From: CAZGYE01 sp964530165
GTDB lineage: Bacteria; Planctomycetota; Planctomycetia; Planctomycetales; Planctomycetaceae
Assembly: GCA_964530165.1 (NCBI GenBank)
Contig: CAZGYE010000079.1
Span: forward strand, 1-18,900
Length of the DNA: 18,900 nucleotides
Direction of reading: 5' to 3'
Each line of letters begins with the position of its first letter. Positions within the stretch are counted from its first letter, which is position 1. Made by a program: the position numbers and the translations under genes. The notes beneath the pieces were generated by a model that saw only the letters and a program-made list of their open reading frames with translations, was not told the origin of the DNA and did no database searches. This document shows positions 1-9,993 of the stretch, in pieces.

Positions 1-27
1 GGTGTCAACCGGCTGTTCCGACAACCA

Positions 28-43
28 GGGGGCTGACGCCCCC
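28..43. repeat. GC-rich hairpin of a dispersed intergenic repeat
   Basis: A perfect 6-bp stem (GGGGGC/GCCCCC) closes a TGAC loop, and CGCTCGCC follows. The same right-hand flank (CCCCCGCTCGCC) recurs at 3026-3037, so this is a half copy of the element at 2979-3037. On the minus strand it lies about 50 nt past the stop of the gene at 95-1879, so it may also act as a transcription stop. No U-tract is present, so a terminator role is inference. Confidence 0.55.
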
Positions 44-94
44 CGCTCGCCCATTCTGTCACAGCCGCTCTCGACTGTCACCGGGCAAGTTTGT

Positions 95-1879
95 TCACAA
101 CGGAAAGCCCACCGCTCGGCACCCGGCATCGGTCATTCTGGCCACCGTCCACGGCGGATCCCAGGTGAAGTCCACGACGATGTCGCGCACGTCTTTGAGC
201 CTCAGTAACCGCTCGCGAATGCCTTCTCCGACCCGCCCACCGCCCTGGGTGAGCAGAAAACTGTAAACGGGACGCCCGCGGTGCGGCATGGTTAGCAAGA
301 TGTGGACGACGCCGTCTCGCACACGGACGTCGTAAATGTATCCCATATCCACGACGTTTGCGTCGACCTTGTAGAGCTGCTCGTCCCTCACCTCACGGAG
401 TGTTTTCCAGATGGCGGGCTTGAGCGGGGACTCTTCGGCGGTCTCTCCGAAGCGGGCCAGAGCGCCGGTTGCCGTGGCACCCGCCACGCGGGGCAGCTTG
501 TCCGTACACACTTCGAGTGGATTGCGTAACTGATGTCGCACGCTCTGGATCTTGACCGCCGCGTCTTGTTCTGGATAAGGAAAGACGAGATAGGCATTCT
601 TCTGCCGGATCGAAGCGCCCGCCGGCAACTGTGTGCTGCGGACCGGGTAGCGGGCCCAAACCTGGCCGTGACCGTGATAGTGCAAGGTCGGCGAGCCGTT
701 GTGTCCAAGTTGATCAAATTTCTCCGCCGTGTGTTCCAGCCATAGGGCGATGAACGCGTCGCGGCTATCGCGGTGGAAATAGCCGACGCCCCAGAGCTTC
801 CCAGCGTGCTCGGCGGGCACGCTGCCTTCGTGCAGTTTGCCCTGGCTGTCGATCCACACTATGTCAGTGAACGAGTATCCGGAAAAGACCCATTCGTCGT
901 CCCGCATCGCCGCAATTTGGACGTCCTTGACCGCGTCCATGCGGCCGTCCTTGAAGAAGTAGGGCAAGCCGGCGTAGAAGGTGTAGGTCACGTCCGCGTG
1001 GATTCGGCTGGGAGTGAATAGCGGGTGAAGGGGACTGTACGGGAACCCCCAGCGGCGGACACGGACACACAACGGACCCTTGACGACCTCATAGTTGGGA
1101 CAGTGCGGCCAGTTGCGCATCCGCAGCTTTTGAAAGTCTCCCTGGTCGACGTAGTCGTGGGCCCAGTCGATGCACGGCGGTTCGCCGTGTCCCTTGCCGC
1201 CGGCAAAGAGTTCCAGCCCGTGTTGCCGCTTGTAGGTGAGCCGTTCCAACTGCCCCATCTGTCGGGAAAGGCGGGCGACGAAATGATTGTTCTCAATGTC
1301 CAGTCCGTAACCCTCACCGCTGACTCGCAGGTCGGTGCTGTATTCGGGCAACTCAGCGTTGGGATTGCCATAGAACACCAGGTAGGTTGCCTGTCCGTGC
1401 GCGGGCGCATCGGCGAGAAAGACAAGCCGACAGCGGCGTTCCTTGCCACGACGCGATTCACCGTAGACTTGGCAGGGAACTTCGCGAAGCGTTTGCCGAG
1501 GCGTGTCCAGGCGCGCAACGCGCAGTTCGCGCTGCAGGTCTGTTGTCTGGTCAACACGAAAGCCGACGCTCAAGTCCACCGGTTCATTCGATCTGGCAAT
1601 CCCGACCGTTTCAAATAACCTGACAGGCTTGAAATAGGCCCACCCTCGCGCCCACCGGCTCCATGCAGGGGGAAGCTCGCTCGTCTGCGCAAAATCCTCG
1701 GCGCCGAGCTGCGGCTGCTCCAGAGCACCGTGCATCTGCCGCTGGAAGGTGATTGTGTCCTTGATCGACTCCGAGAGGGACATCGCAAGATCATAATTGC
1801 CCGCAGCATACGCTGCCTGGAACAGACGGAGTTTTCCCTGCACGCTGTCCGTGTGGTCTTTGTAGCGTGTCTCAGACAT
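95..1879 (-). CDS. Large beta-rich protein with C-terminal MIP18/DUF59 domain
   Basis: This is a 594-aa protein with no signal peptide or membrane segment, so it is probably cytoplasmic. Residues 1-55 look helical. Residues 80-480 are rich in aromatic and beta-strand-like segments and match no family I can name; a carbohydrate-binding or lyase-like beta-sandwich is possible. Residues 494-594 resemble the MIP18 (DUF59/PaaD/SufT-type) domain of Fe-S assembly factors: LREVRDEQL, VVDMGYIYDVRV, and WDPPWT at 573-578 followed by RMT. The reactive Cys of the usual TxPGCP motif is absent (MPHRGRP at 531-537). The gene follows the DUF6807 gene by 54 bp on the same strand and is probably cotranscribed with it. 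The start has only a weak ribosome binding site. Domain call fairly sure, function unknown. Confidence 0.75.
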   Translation of the reverse strand: MSETRYKDHTDSVQGKLRLFQAAYAAGNYDLAMSLSESIKDTITFQRQMHGALEQPQLGAEDFAQTSELPPAWSRWARGWAYFKPVRLFETVGIARSNEPVDLSVGFRVDQTTDLQRELRVARLDTPRQTLREVPCQVYGESRRGKERRCRLVFLADAPAHGQATYLVFYGNPNAELPEYSTDLRVSGEGYGLDIENNHFVARLSRQMGQLERLTYKRQHGLELFAGGKGHGEPPCIDWAHDYVDQGDFQKLRMRNWPHCPNYEVVKGPLCVRVRRWGFPYSPLHPLFTPSRIHADVTYTFYAGLPYFFKDGRMDAVKDVQIAAMRDDEWVFSGYSFTDIVWIDSQGKLHEGSVPAEHAGKLWGVGYFHRDSRDAFIALWLEHTAEKFDQLGHNGSPTLHYHGHGQVWARYPVRSTQLPAGASIRQKNAYLVFPYPEQDAAVKIQSVRHQLRNPLEVCTDKLPRVAGATATGALARFGETAEESPLKPAIWKTLREVRDEQLYKVDANVVDMGYIYDVRVRDGVVHILLTMPHRGRPVYSFLLTQGGGRVGEGIRERLLRLKDVRDIVVDFTWDPPWTVARMTDAGCRAVGFPL

Positions 1880-1933
1880 GACAGCTCACTTGTCGTTGAA
1901 TTTGCAACTCTTGTGGTCTTTCGTCCGGCCTGC

Positions 1934-2935
1934 CTACGAGGAGCGGTCCGATGCGGCGGCTTTGGCATAGTGGCCGTACTGTTCGGCGATCCGCGCCTGC
2001 TTGGGGTCTCCTTCGTGAAACACAAACCGGTAGCGGAACGTCACCGACTCTCCGGCCTTGATCAGCATGTCTCCGGTTCCCGGAGGCTCGCCCCCGATGG
2101 CGTGTGCGCCGAACGGATCGGCGGCCACGTAACCATAGCCGCGCGCCATCCACCACGTGGGATGTCGTGGGTTCCCCGGATGGTCAAAGATGGCAATGCC
2201 GACCGTCTTGTCGTCGATCTTGCCCCAATAGTCGATCCACTTGGCCCGCTTGCCAAAAACCGCTTTTCCACTGACGCCTTCGCTGTTGACGGCCTGGCCG
2301 TTGGCTGTGGTCACGCCGCGCTTGGGGTCGTTGTCCAGTCGGAGGTTCGGATGCATGCGAATGGCCATGATGCCATGCTTGTCGTCGCGGAACGTCACGT
2401 CGCCGTGCGAGGCGTGGAGAGTGATCTCCCAATCGATGGCTCGCCCCCCCGGGACAGCCTGGAAAGAGAGCGTCCGCGTGTCGGTGCAGACGATCTTGCC
2501 GTTCGGAGCGACCCACTTGTTGCTGGTTTGGATCCGCCCGCGCGCGGAACCGCTTTCCACCTTGAGCAGCTTGTCGTGCACGGTCTTGCCGGAGTCTGCG
2601 AATTCCGCAAAGAAGTTGACGCCGTCGACCCAACCGTGAGCGAAGAACATCGGTTTTTGGTGCGGGTGGTCGTGCGATTCGCCCGGCACGCTCATCTTGA
2701 TCGGAAAACTGCGAGTCATGCCCAGCCCGTGCGGACCGATGATCGGAAACAGGACCGGCCGGGAATGGCCGCGGAAGATGTACTCCGTGAACAATTGGCC
2801 GTCGATTCGCACGCGCAAGCGGTCGTCGGATTGTTTGATGGTCACCGTCTGGGCCACCGCACGGCCGGGCATCGCCGAGAGCAGATAAGGTATGGCCACC
2901 AGACATGCGGTTGGAAAAGTTGCCATTCTTCTCAT
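1934..2935 (-). CDS. Secreted DUF6807 (PmoA-like) family protein
   Basis: This is a 333-aa protein with a Sec signal peptide: Arg residues at 2-3, a hydrophobic stretch at about 10-22, and likely cleavage after AVA at residue 28. The mature part fits the DUF6807/PmoA-like family of planctomycetes and Bacteroidetes. Diagnostic pieces are RPVLFPIIGPHGLGMTRSFP (59-78) and the His-rich HDHPHQKPMFFAHG (88-101). Family members sit in sugar-catabolism and sulfatase-type loci; despite the name there is no good evidence that they are methane monooxygenase subunits. The start is well supported, with AAGGAG about seven bases before the ATG. It lies between the mannonate-dehydratase-like gene and the MIP18-fusion gene on the same strand. 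Biochemical function unknown. Confidence 0.85.
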   Translation of the reverse strand: MRRMATFPTACLVAIPYLLSAMPGRAVAQTVTIKQSDDRLRVRIDGQLFTEYIFRGHSRPVLFPIIGPHGLGMTRSFPIKMSVPGESHDHPHQKPMFFAHGWVDGVNFFAEFADSGKTVHDKLLKVESGSARGRIQTSNKWVAPNGKIVCTDTRTLSFQAVPGGRAIDWEITLHASHGDVTFRDDKHGIMAIRMHPNLRLDNDPKRGVTTANGQAVNSEGVSGKAVFGKRAKWIDYWGKIDDKTVGIAIFDHPGNPRHPTWWMARGYGYVAADPFGAHAIGGEPPGTGDMLIKAGESVTFRYRFVFHEGDPKQARIAEQYGHYAKAAASDRSS

Positions 2936-2978
2936 GGGAGTCTCCTTCAGACCGTTTCACAATCGCATGTTCCGGCGT

Positions 2979-3037
2979 GGCGAGCGGTGGGCGTCAGCCC
3001 ACGGGTTGGAACAGGGGACTCACGTCCCCCGCTCGCC
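2979..3037. repeat. Three-way-junction hairpin repeat
   Basis: An outer 9-bp perfect stem (GGCGAGCGG at 2979-2987 with CCGCTCGCC at 3029-3037) encloses two smaller hairpins: TGGGC-gtca-GCCCA, and GGGGAC-tcac-GTCCCC at about 3014-3029. The right part recurs at 26-51. It sits in the 188-bp gap between two minus-strand genes. A mobile or REP-like intergenic element is likely; a role in mRNA processing or termination is possible. Confidence 0.65.
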
Positions 3038-3083
3038 GAAATCCGCAAGCACAAAGTACGCCGGCTATCGTAACCAACCACCC

Positions 3084-3103
3084 GGCAGGCTGGAAAGCCT
3101 GCC
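3084..3103 (-). terminator. Strong hairpin downstream of mannonate dehydratase-like gene
   Basis: GGCAGGCT/AGCCTGCC forms a perfect 8-bp stem with a GGAA loop. On the minus strand it begins about 20 nt after the stop codon at 3124. There is no T-run after it, so it is either a U-tract-less terminator, an mRNA-stabilising hairpin, or a dispersed repeat; the sequence alone cannot decide. Confidence 0.45.
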
Positions 3104-3123
3104 CCACAACACGCCGATCCGTT

Positions 3124-4263
3124 CTAACCGTAGGCGGCAACGGCCTGGATGAGCGCTTTGATATATCCGTAGGCAAAGGCGAAACCTTGAAAGCCCTGAG
3201 GATCGTCTGGATGCACCGGCATATGATCGGGCATCAGCATGTATTCGTAGTCGACTTCGTGCAGCGTGCGGGCCACCTGAAGCATGTCCATGTCGCCCTC
3301 GTCGGGATAGACCTCTTGAAAGTCGTCTCGCCGGCCGCGAATGTTTCGGAAGTGGATGTTGAAGATCTTCTTTCGCTCTCCGAAGTAGCGAATGACGTCG
3401 TGGATCTCGCGTGCGGGGTCCGCAAGCATCTCGGCCGCACTGCCGAGGCAAAGGTTCAATCCGTGGTACGGACTTTCCTGAATGGACACGAATTTCTTCA
3501 AGCCCTCAAAAGTGCCCAGCACGCGATTGATTCCCTGAAAACCTTCGGGGGACACGCCCGGATCGTGAAGATGACAGGCAAATCGCACCTTGTATTCGTT
3601 GCAGACCGGGATGACTCGTTCCAGGAAGTAGGTGATCCGCTCCCAGGCCATGTCTTCCGTGACCCGGCCGGCCCGTGTCAGCGGTGGATCGGCCTTGGCT
3701 TCCGCCAGTCGCCAGGTGCTGTAGCTCGACCCGCCTCGGCCGGGCGTCCGCCCGGTGCGCAACACGCCCAACAGACTCATGTTATACTTGATGCAAGGAA
3801 TGCCCACCTTGGCGCACGCGGCGATCATTTTCTGGATGTCGTCGATGTCCCGATCTCGCTGAGGATCCTGAGCCAGCATGATGCTGGGGCGTTTTTCCCG
3901 GTCGATGTGGCTCGACGACAGAAACGATAGTGCCACGACGTCCAGGCTGACGCCGTGTTTCTCGCAGAGGTCGCGGGTTTGTTCGAGCTCTTCGACGGTC
4001 CAGTGACCTCGCTCGCCCGGATTCGGCGGATAGCCGCAAACGTTGTTCACTCCATGACGTTTGACGAACTGCAACATTGGGGGAGACGTCGGCCCCCGCT
4101 GCGTGCCGACGTGCATCTTGACCGGTTTTTGCGAACGGCCTTTCCCTTCATTGTTGGCCGCAGGCTCCGGATCGTTTGCGACAAGCTCCGGTGAGCCTGT
4201 TCCATTACAGCCGGCCAGCGCCAGCGTGGCTCCAGACCATGCAAAGAATTCTCTGCGGTCCAT
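3124..4263 (-). CDS. Tat-exported lipoprotein, mannonate dehydratase (UxuA)-like TIM barrel
   Basis: This is a 379-aa protein of the xylose-isomerase-like TIM-barrel fold. It matches UxuA-type mannonate dehydratases, which convert D-mannonate to 2-keto-3-deoxygluconate in hexuronate breakdown. Expected Mn-ligand positions are kept: His231 (CHLHDPG), Cys272 (LNLCLGS), His304 (NIHFRN) and Asp346 (LMPDHMP). The stretches WERITYFLERVIP and YPDEGDMDM are also typical. Unusually, the N terminus is a twin-arginine signal (MDRREFF) ending in a lipobox (LALAGC, Cys19), so the protein is predicted to be exported and lipid-anchored. I chose the ATG at 4263 because GAGGAG lies eight bases before it; an in-frame GTG at 4272 overlaps that site. 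The true substrate may be another sugar acid. Confidence 0.83.
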   Translation of the reverse strand: MDRREFFAWSGATLALAGCNGTGSPELVANDPEPAANNEGKGRSQKPVKMHVGTQRGPTSPPMLQFVKRHGVNNVCGYPPNPGERGHWTVEELEQTRDLCEKHGVSLDVVALSFLSSSHIDREKRPSIMLAQDPQRDRDIDDIQKMIAACAKVGIPCIKYNMSLLGVLRTGRTPGRGGSSYSTWRLAEAKADPPLTRAGRVTEDMAWERITYFLERVIPVCNEYKVRFACHLHDPGVSPEGFQGINRVLGTFEGLKKFVSIQESPYHGLNLCLGSAAEMLADPAREIHDVIRYFGERKKIFNIHFRNIRGRRDDFQEVYPDEGDMDMLQVARTLHEVDYEYMLMPDHMPVHPDDPQGFQGFAFAYGYIKALIQAVAAYG

Positions 4264-4677
4264 CGTGCTCACTCCTCATCGGTGGGTGATATGGGTGGCT
4301 CCATTGACGGAAACGACACTTGAACAGACCCAGTCTTGATCAATGGCTCACCAGTTGCAACCGCAGGGTCCGGACAAGTGAAGAAAAGGGAAGAAAAGGG
4401 CCGGAGAAGAGATTTCCGGTTTTTCCGGTTCATCCAGTTTTTCCGCACTCATACCTGGCTATCCAGGTGCCGGTCCAACGGAGCGGACCTCCGTTTTTCC
4501 GCGAAGATTCTCCTCAAGAGGTGCAAACCGCCTGTTTTGCCGCGGTTTCACCTTTTCGTATGTTTGATTTGCAGCCTCCCGGCCGGTGAACTGCTGTGTT
4601 CAACGGCGGAGTACGCAAGCTCGTGCTGCAAGCCCCAGACCTTACTGCTGGGCATGAAAGCGAATAGAATCGAAGCG
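4264..4677. other. Divergent intergenic region with inverted short-period repeats
   Basis: This is the gap between the divergent mannonate-dehydratase-like and MFS genes. It holds purine-rich units (about 4381-4411, gaagaaaag type) followed by pyrimidine-rich 9-bp units (4412-4446, tttccggtt type) that pair imperfectly, plus a small hairpin ACCTGG-ctat-CCAGGT at 4453-4468. It reads through without a stop into the MFS frame from 4336, but that translation is low-complexity and lacks family similarity, so I treat it as noncoding. Promoters for both flanking genes must lie here; I see no convincing -35/-10 pair. Confidence 0.5.
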
Positions 4678-6081
4678 ATGTCGGCTCAACAGGATACGCC
4701 GCCAACGAGAGATCTCCAACGCGTCACCCGGGCCGTCGTGTGGAATCAGGGCCTGTGGACGGCCGGGTATTCGCTGACGACGGGCGGATTTTTACTGTAT
4801 TTCGGGTACGAGCTGGGTGCCACGGGGTTTCTGATTGCCCTGTTGCTGGCCACGCCCGAAACGGTTGGAATTGCCGGGCTGCTGGCGCGTTGGATGATTC
4901 AGCGCATGGGGAGCCGCAAACGGGTGTGGTTCATGTTCTCGCTGTTGGCCCGCCTGGTCTCGCTCGGCATTCCACTGCTGGCGTTCCCGGCTTATCGACC
5001 GGCCGGAATCAGTCCGCTGTGGATCATGGTCGGTTGTCTGGCTGCTTATCAGAGCCTGCAGGCGGTTGCTTACCTGGCGTACCTCTCGTGGATGACCGAC
5101 CTCGTTCCGGAACACCATTGGGGACGCTTCTTCGCGAAACGCAACATCGCCAAGCTCGTCGTGTTATTGGTCGTTCCCGTCGTGGGCGGATACATGCGGG
5201 ACGCCTGGAAGGAATGGTTGCGGGAAGGGTCCATGCCGCCGGAAACCGCGTTACTCGCCTACGTGGCGGCATTTGTGATTGGCGTCGTGGTCCTGCTGAT
5301 CTCGATGATTCCCCTGCTGCGTCTGCCTGACGTGTCGGTCCGGTCGGCAACCGTCAGCGTCTCCGATTGGCGTCTGATCGGCGACGCGTGGCGAAACCGC
5401 TCGTTGCGGTTTCTGCTGGTGCACAACTGGTGGCTCGCATTCGCGAACGGATTGACGCAAGCGGCGTTCTTCACGTATCAGCGCGGGCCGCTCGACATCT
5501 CGCTGGGAACGTTCTACCTGCTGATCGGCGTGATGCGCGTGGTGAAGATCCCGGTCAGTGCACTGGCCGGGTTCCTCTGCGACCGTTTCGGCAACAAAGC
5601 ACCGCTGTTCTGGAGCCTGGTGGTCGCCGGTTCGGCGCTCGCCTTCTGGCTGCTGGCGACGCCGGAACGCTGGTGGTGGCTGTTCGCGGCGTATTTGTTG
5701 TGGGGCGGATTCGCCGCCGCGAATATCTCCGGCCGCAATCTCGCGCTGAAACTCTCACCCCGCAGCGACAATGCGACTCAACTCGCCCTATTCCGTCAGG
5801 TGGCCGGTCTGTTGGCCGGGGTGAGCGGTCTGCTGGGCGGGTTATGGCTCGACTCGTTGCGGGAATCACAGTTTCTGATCGCATGGGACAACTACCGTTT
5901 CGAGAGCTATCAACTCCTGTTCCTCGTTTCGTGGATCGGCCGCATGACGGCCGTGCTCTGGATTCTGCCGATCCACGAGCCAGGCGCCCGCCGGCTCGGC
6001 TGGATTTTGACCGCGTTGTGGCGGTGGTGCCGACGGCGGTGTCGATCGAGAACTTCAGAGCCGCGTGCCGGGCGAGAGTGA
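4678..6081 (+). CDS. Major facilitator superfamily transporter
   Basis: This is a 467-aa integral membrane protein with about twelve hydrophobic helices in two groups of six. A longer central loop follows helix 6 (RLPDVSVRSATVSVSDW), as is usual for MFS. Basic motifs follow helix 2 (RWMIQRMGSRKR) and helix 8 (GFLCDRFGNK), matching the MFS loop 2-3 and loop 8-9 pattern. The C terminus is very Arg-rich. The substrate cannot be told. I took the ATG at 4678 (MSAQQD); an in-frame ATG at 4654 (MKANRIEA) would add eight residues, and neither has a strong ribosome binding site. It is codirectional with the lipoyl/terpenoid genes 255 bp downstream, so export of a pathway product is a possible but unproven role. 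Confidence 0.82.
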   Translation: MSAQQDTPPTRDLQRVTRAVVWNQGLWTAGYSLTTGGFLLYFGYELGATGFLIALLLATPETVGIAGLLARWMIQRMGSRKRVWFMFSLLARLVSLGIPLLAFPAYRPAGISPLWIMVGCLAAYQSLQAVAYLAYLSWMTDLVPEHHWGRFFAKRNIAKLVVLLVVPVVGGYMRDAWKEWLREGSMPPETALLAYVAAFVIGVVVLLISMIPLLRLPDVSVRSATVSVSDWRLIGDAWRNRSLRFLLVHNWWLAFANGLTQAAFFTYQRGPLDISLGTFYLLIGVMRVVKIPVSALAGFLCDRFGNKAPLFWSLVVAGSALAFWLLATPERWWWLFAAYLLWGGFAAANISGRNLALKLSPRSDNATQLALFRQVAGLLAGVSGLLGGLWLDSLRESQFLIAWDNYRFESYQLLFLVSWIGRMTAVLWILPIHEPGARRLGWILTALWRWCRRRCRSRTSEPRAGRE

Positions 6082-6243
6082 GTCTTCGCGTCATGCGCGC
6101 CGTTCGCGAGATCACTGAAATTCTGAACATGCCCGGCTGCACGGTCTGCAGGAAACGCTGAAATTAGGGACCGCCCGGTTTGCTTTCGGGTGACTGTTGT
6201 GGAATCATGAAGTGTCGGAGTTTCTCGATGTTGACTGTTGTGC

Positions 6244-6262
6244 TCGACGCCGACCGCGTCGA
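6244..6262. other. Perfect 7-bp hairpin between MFS and lipoyl-carrier genes
   Basis: TCGACGC-cgacc-GCGTCGA forms a 7-bp stem with a 5-nt loop, in the 255-bp gap that otherwise shows no gene. It lacks a T-run, so termination or leader regulation is speculative. Confidence 0.3.
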
Positions 6263-6336
6263 CAGGGCGAAACCGGACCCGCCGTTAACCCTTCCTCTGT
6301 TCTTACATTTTTCCCTGCTTACGCTGTTGGAGAACA

Positions 6337-6786
6337 ATGTCCGAAGACCTCGTCTTCATGATGGGAAACTATGAGGCCCGCGTTCCCACGGATCGGCACT
6401 ATTCGGAGAACCACTTGTGGCTCAAGCAGAGTCCGGTTGGATATCGGGTTGGGTTCACGTCGTATTCGGTTCGGTTGTTGCAGGATGTTTATTTCCTGGC
6501 CTGGAACGTCGATCCGCACACCAACGTGTGCAAGAAAATGGAGATTGGTGAAATCGAAAGCTCGAAGGCGATTTCCACCCTGTACGCACCATTTGACGGA
6601 CGCATTCTCGATTTCAACGAGAACCTGTTGGACGACCCGTCGACGATCAACACCGACAACTACGACAAAGGCTGGTTGTTCGGTTTTGAGTCGACGGCCG
6701 AACTGCTCGCGCCGACGGAATACTTCAAGCTGCTGGAAGCCGGCTGGGACAATGACCAGCGATTGTTGAAAGGTCAGATCAATTGA
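6337..6786 (+). CDS. GcvH-like lipoyl-carrier protein
   Basis: This is a 149-aa protein of the glycine-cleavage H-protein family, whose lipoyl-lysine arm carries intermediates or electrons between partner enzymes. The family features are HLWLK (26-30), YRVGFTSYSVRLLQDVYF (36-53), the lipoylation site ESSKA with Lys77, and LYAPFDGRI (82-90) followed by the NTDNYDKGWLF segment. It is about 20 residues longer than bacterial GcvH, mostly at the N terminus. A good ribosome binding site (TTGGAGA) precedes the ATG. No gcvT or gcvP gene is near; the next genes encode a dicluster ferredoxin, a terpene cyclase and a DUF116-prenyl synthase. A dedicated lipoyl carrier for another reaction, like the LbpA proteins of sulfur-oxidising systems, is therefore more likely than a glycine-cleavage role. 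That role is inference. Confidence 0.87.
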   Translation: MSEDLVFMMGNYEARVPTDRHYSENHLWLKQSPVGYRVGFTSYSVRLLQDVYFLAWNVDPHTNVCKKMEIGEIESSKAISTLYAPFDGRILDFNENLLDDPSTINTDNYDKGWLFGFESTAELLAPTEYFKLLEAGWDNDQRLLKGQIN

Positions 6787-6792
6787 GAAACC

Positions 6793-6850
6793 AGTCAGCG
6801 ATCAGCGATCAGGTGGTTCTTTGCTGAGTGCTGAAAGCTGAATGCTGAGA
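6793..6850. repeat. Heptamer inverted-repeat element, TCAG/CTGA type
   Basis: The left arm is tandem 7-bp units with a TCAG core (6793-6812). The right arm is tandem 7-bp units with a CTGA core (6823-6850), an imperfect complement. The right arm carries TGA stops. It fills nearly the whole gap between the lipoyl-carrier and ferredoxin genes; the ferredoxin gene start lies just past its right arm. Confidence 0.6.
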
Positions 6851-6858
6851 GAGATATC

Positions 6859-7826
6859 GTGACTGGCAGCAAACTGACCGTCGTTCTTTCGCAGGCTCAG
6901 GGGAAGAACCCGGCGAAACGTGAATTGGAAGGAGAAATCGCCGCCGCTCTGATGAGGGATCCCGACGTCGACGTCTCCCTGGTTCCACACCTGCACGACA
7001 TGTCCCGCGACCACAGCGGCATGCTGTTTCTGCGGTCGATACCGGGAGACCTGGTGGTGCTTGCGTGGCTGTATCCGCGAGCGACTCGGTGGATACTGGA
7101 CCGCAACGGAGTCAAAGGACGGGCAGGCGTCACCTTGCTCAAACCGCAGGACGAAGCGGAGTGGGACGAAGAACCGGAGACGGCCCTCGAGGAGCGTCAG
7201 CCGCATGGGATCGGCGCGGTCGACGCCCCGGACCGCAAGGTTTACTGCATCGACTTGCGGACGCACTCCGATCCGTTGGTCTATCTCGACGAAATCCGAC
7301 GTATTGCGGAGTGCGGAGTGCGGAGTGTGGCGTGTGGAGTGAACCAACCAATTCCGCATTCCGCATTCCGCACTCCGCACTCCACACTCCGCCGGCGGTG
7401 GTATCCGGTCATCGACTACGATCGTTGTACGAACTGTATGGAATGCATCGACTTCTGTTTGTTCGGCGTCTACGGGCTCGACAACCGTGATCGCATTCTG
7501 GTCGAAGAGCAGGACAACTGTAAGAAGGGCTGTCCGGCTTGCAGCCGTGTTTGCCCCGAAAACGCAATCCTCTTTCCAGGCCACAAGACGCCGGCCATCG
7601 CCGGCGCCGACGGAGAAATAGCAGATCTGAAGATCAATTTGTCGAAGCTGTTCGGGGCTCCCTCGGCAGTGGAGATTGCCGCTGGGGAGCGTGACGCCGA
7701 ACTGCTCGGCGAAGGCCGTGAGGCGGTCCGCATGGCTGCGGGCGCTCCGAACCGGCAAACCAGCGAAGCGGCGCCGGAACGCGACGAATTGGACGACTTG
7801 ATCGACGGACTCGACGATCTCAACTT

Positions 7827-7830
<4 letters not shown>
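6859..7830 (+). CDS. Dicluster ferredoxin-domain protein with unknown N-terminal domain
   Basis: This is a 323-aa soluble protein. Residues 1-120 contain an alpha/beta-looking domain I do not recognise. Residues 185-240 contain a bacterial-ferredoxin module: CTNCMECIDFC (Cys190, 193, 196, 200) and CKKGCPACSRVCP (Cys221, 225, 228, 232). The second cluster has three residues, not two, between its first two Cys. Two [4Fe-4S] clusters are expected, giving an electron-transfer role. Residues 150-179 come from a repeat insert just before the ferredoxin module. The tail (305-323) is acidic. The start is a GTG preceded by GAGAGA. Its stop overlaps the next gene start (ATGA), so it is translationally coupled to the terpene cyclase. 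A likely electron donor or partner for this pathway; specific reaction unknown. Confidence 0.85.
7306..7392 (+). repeat. In-frame heptamer inverted-repeat insert in ferredoxin gene
   Basis: The left arm is five units of 7 bp close to GCGGAGT (7306-7341), the loop is aaccaaccaa, and the right arm is six units close to its complement (7352-7392). The length is 87 bp, or 29 codons, so the frame is kept. It encodes AECGVRS-like and PHSAFRT-like peptides unlike the flanking protein. Confidence 0.85.
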
Positions 7831-9803
<1,973 letters not shown>

Positions 9804-9817
9804 CCGAATGTAGTGAT

Positions 9818-9888
9818 GAGGAAATTAGGAATCTAGGAAGACAGGAGAAAGACGATTTCCGACATTCCTGCTTTCCTAATAATCCTCC
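9818..9888. repeat. Inverted repeat with 8-bp periodicity
   Basis: AGGA-containing units repeat every 8 bp on the left arm (GG at 9820, 9828, 9836, 9844), and TCCT-containing units every 8-9 bp on the right arm (9856-9888). It includes TAG triplets and lies 15 bp after the terpene cyclase stop, in the 190-bp gap before the DUF116-prenyl synthase gene. It could also act as a weak terminator or mRNA end. Confidence 0.6.
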
Positions 9889-9993
9889 GCTGACCACGAA
9901 ATGCACTGTTGTGAGGAAGTTGCTCCAGATGGCTAAAGTGTTGCCGCGATTGTTGACTGAGACGGCTCGACGAACAGCAGAGAGGAACACCCC

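Noticed and set aside
1730..3073. 447-codon open frame on the plus strand
   Set aside because: It lies opposite two minus-strand genes with clear family motifs and a good ribosome binding site; its product has no recognisable motif. It is a GC-rich antisense shadow.
2905..3930. 341-codon plus-strand frame opposite the mannonate dehydratase-like gene
   Set aside because: The opposite strand has all expected metal ligands and a signal peptide; this frame also crosses the hairpin repeats.
7306..7392. Transposon or insertion sequence insertion in the ferredoxin gene
   Set aside because: There is no transposase, no target duplication I can see, and the insert is wholly tandem units.
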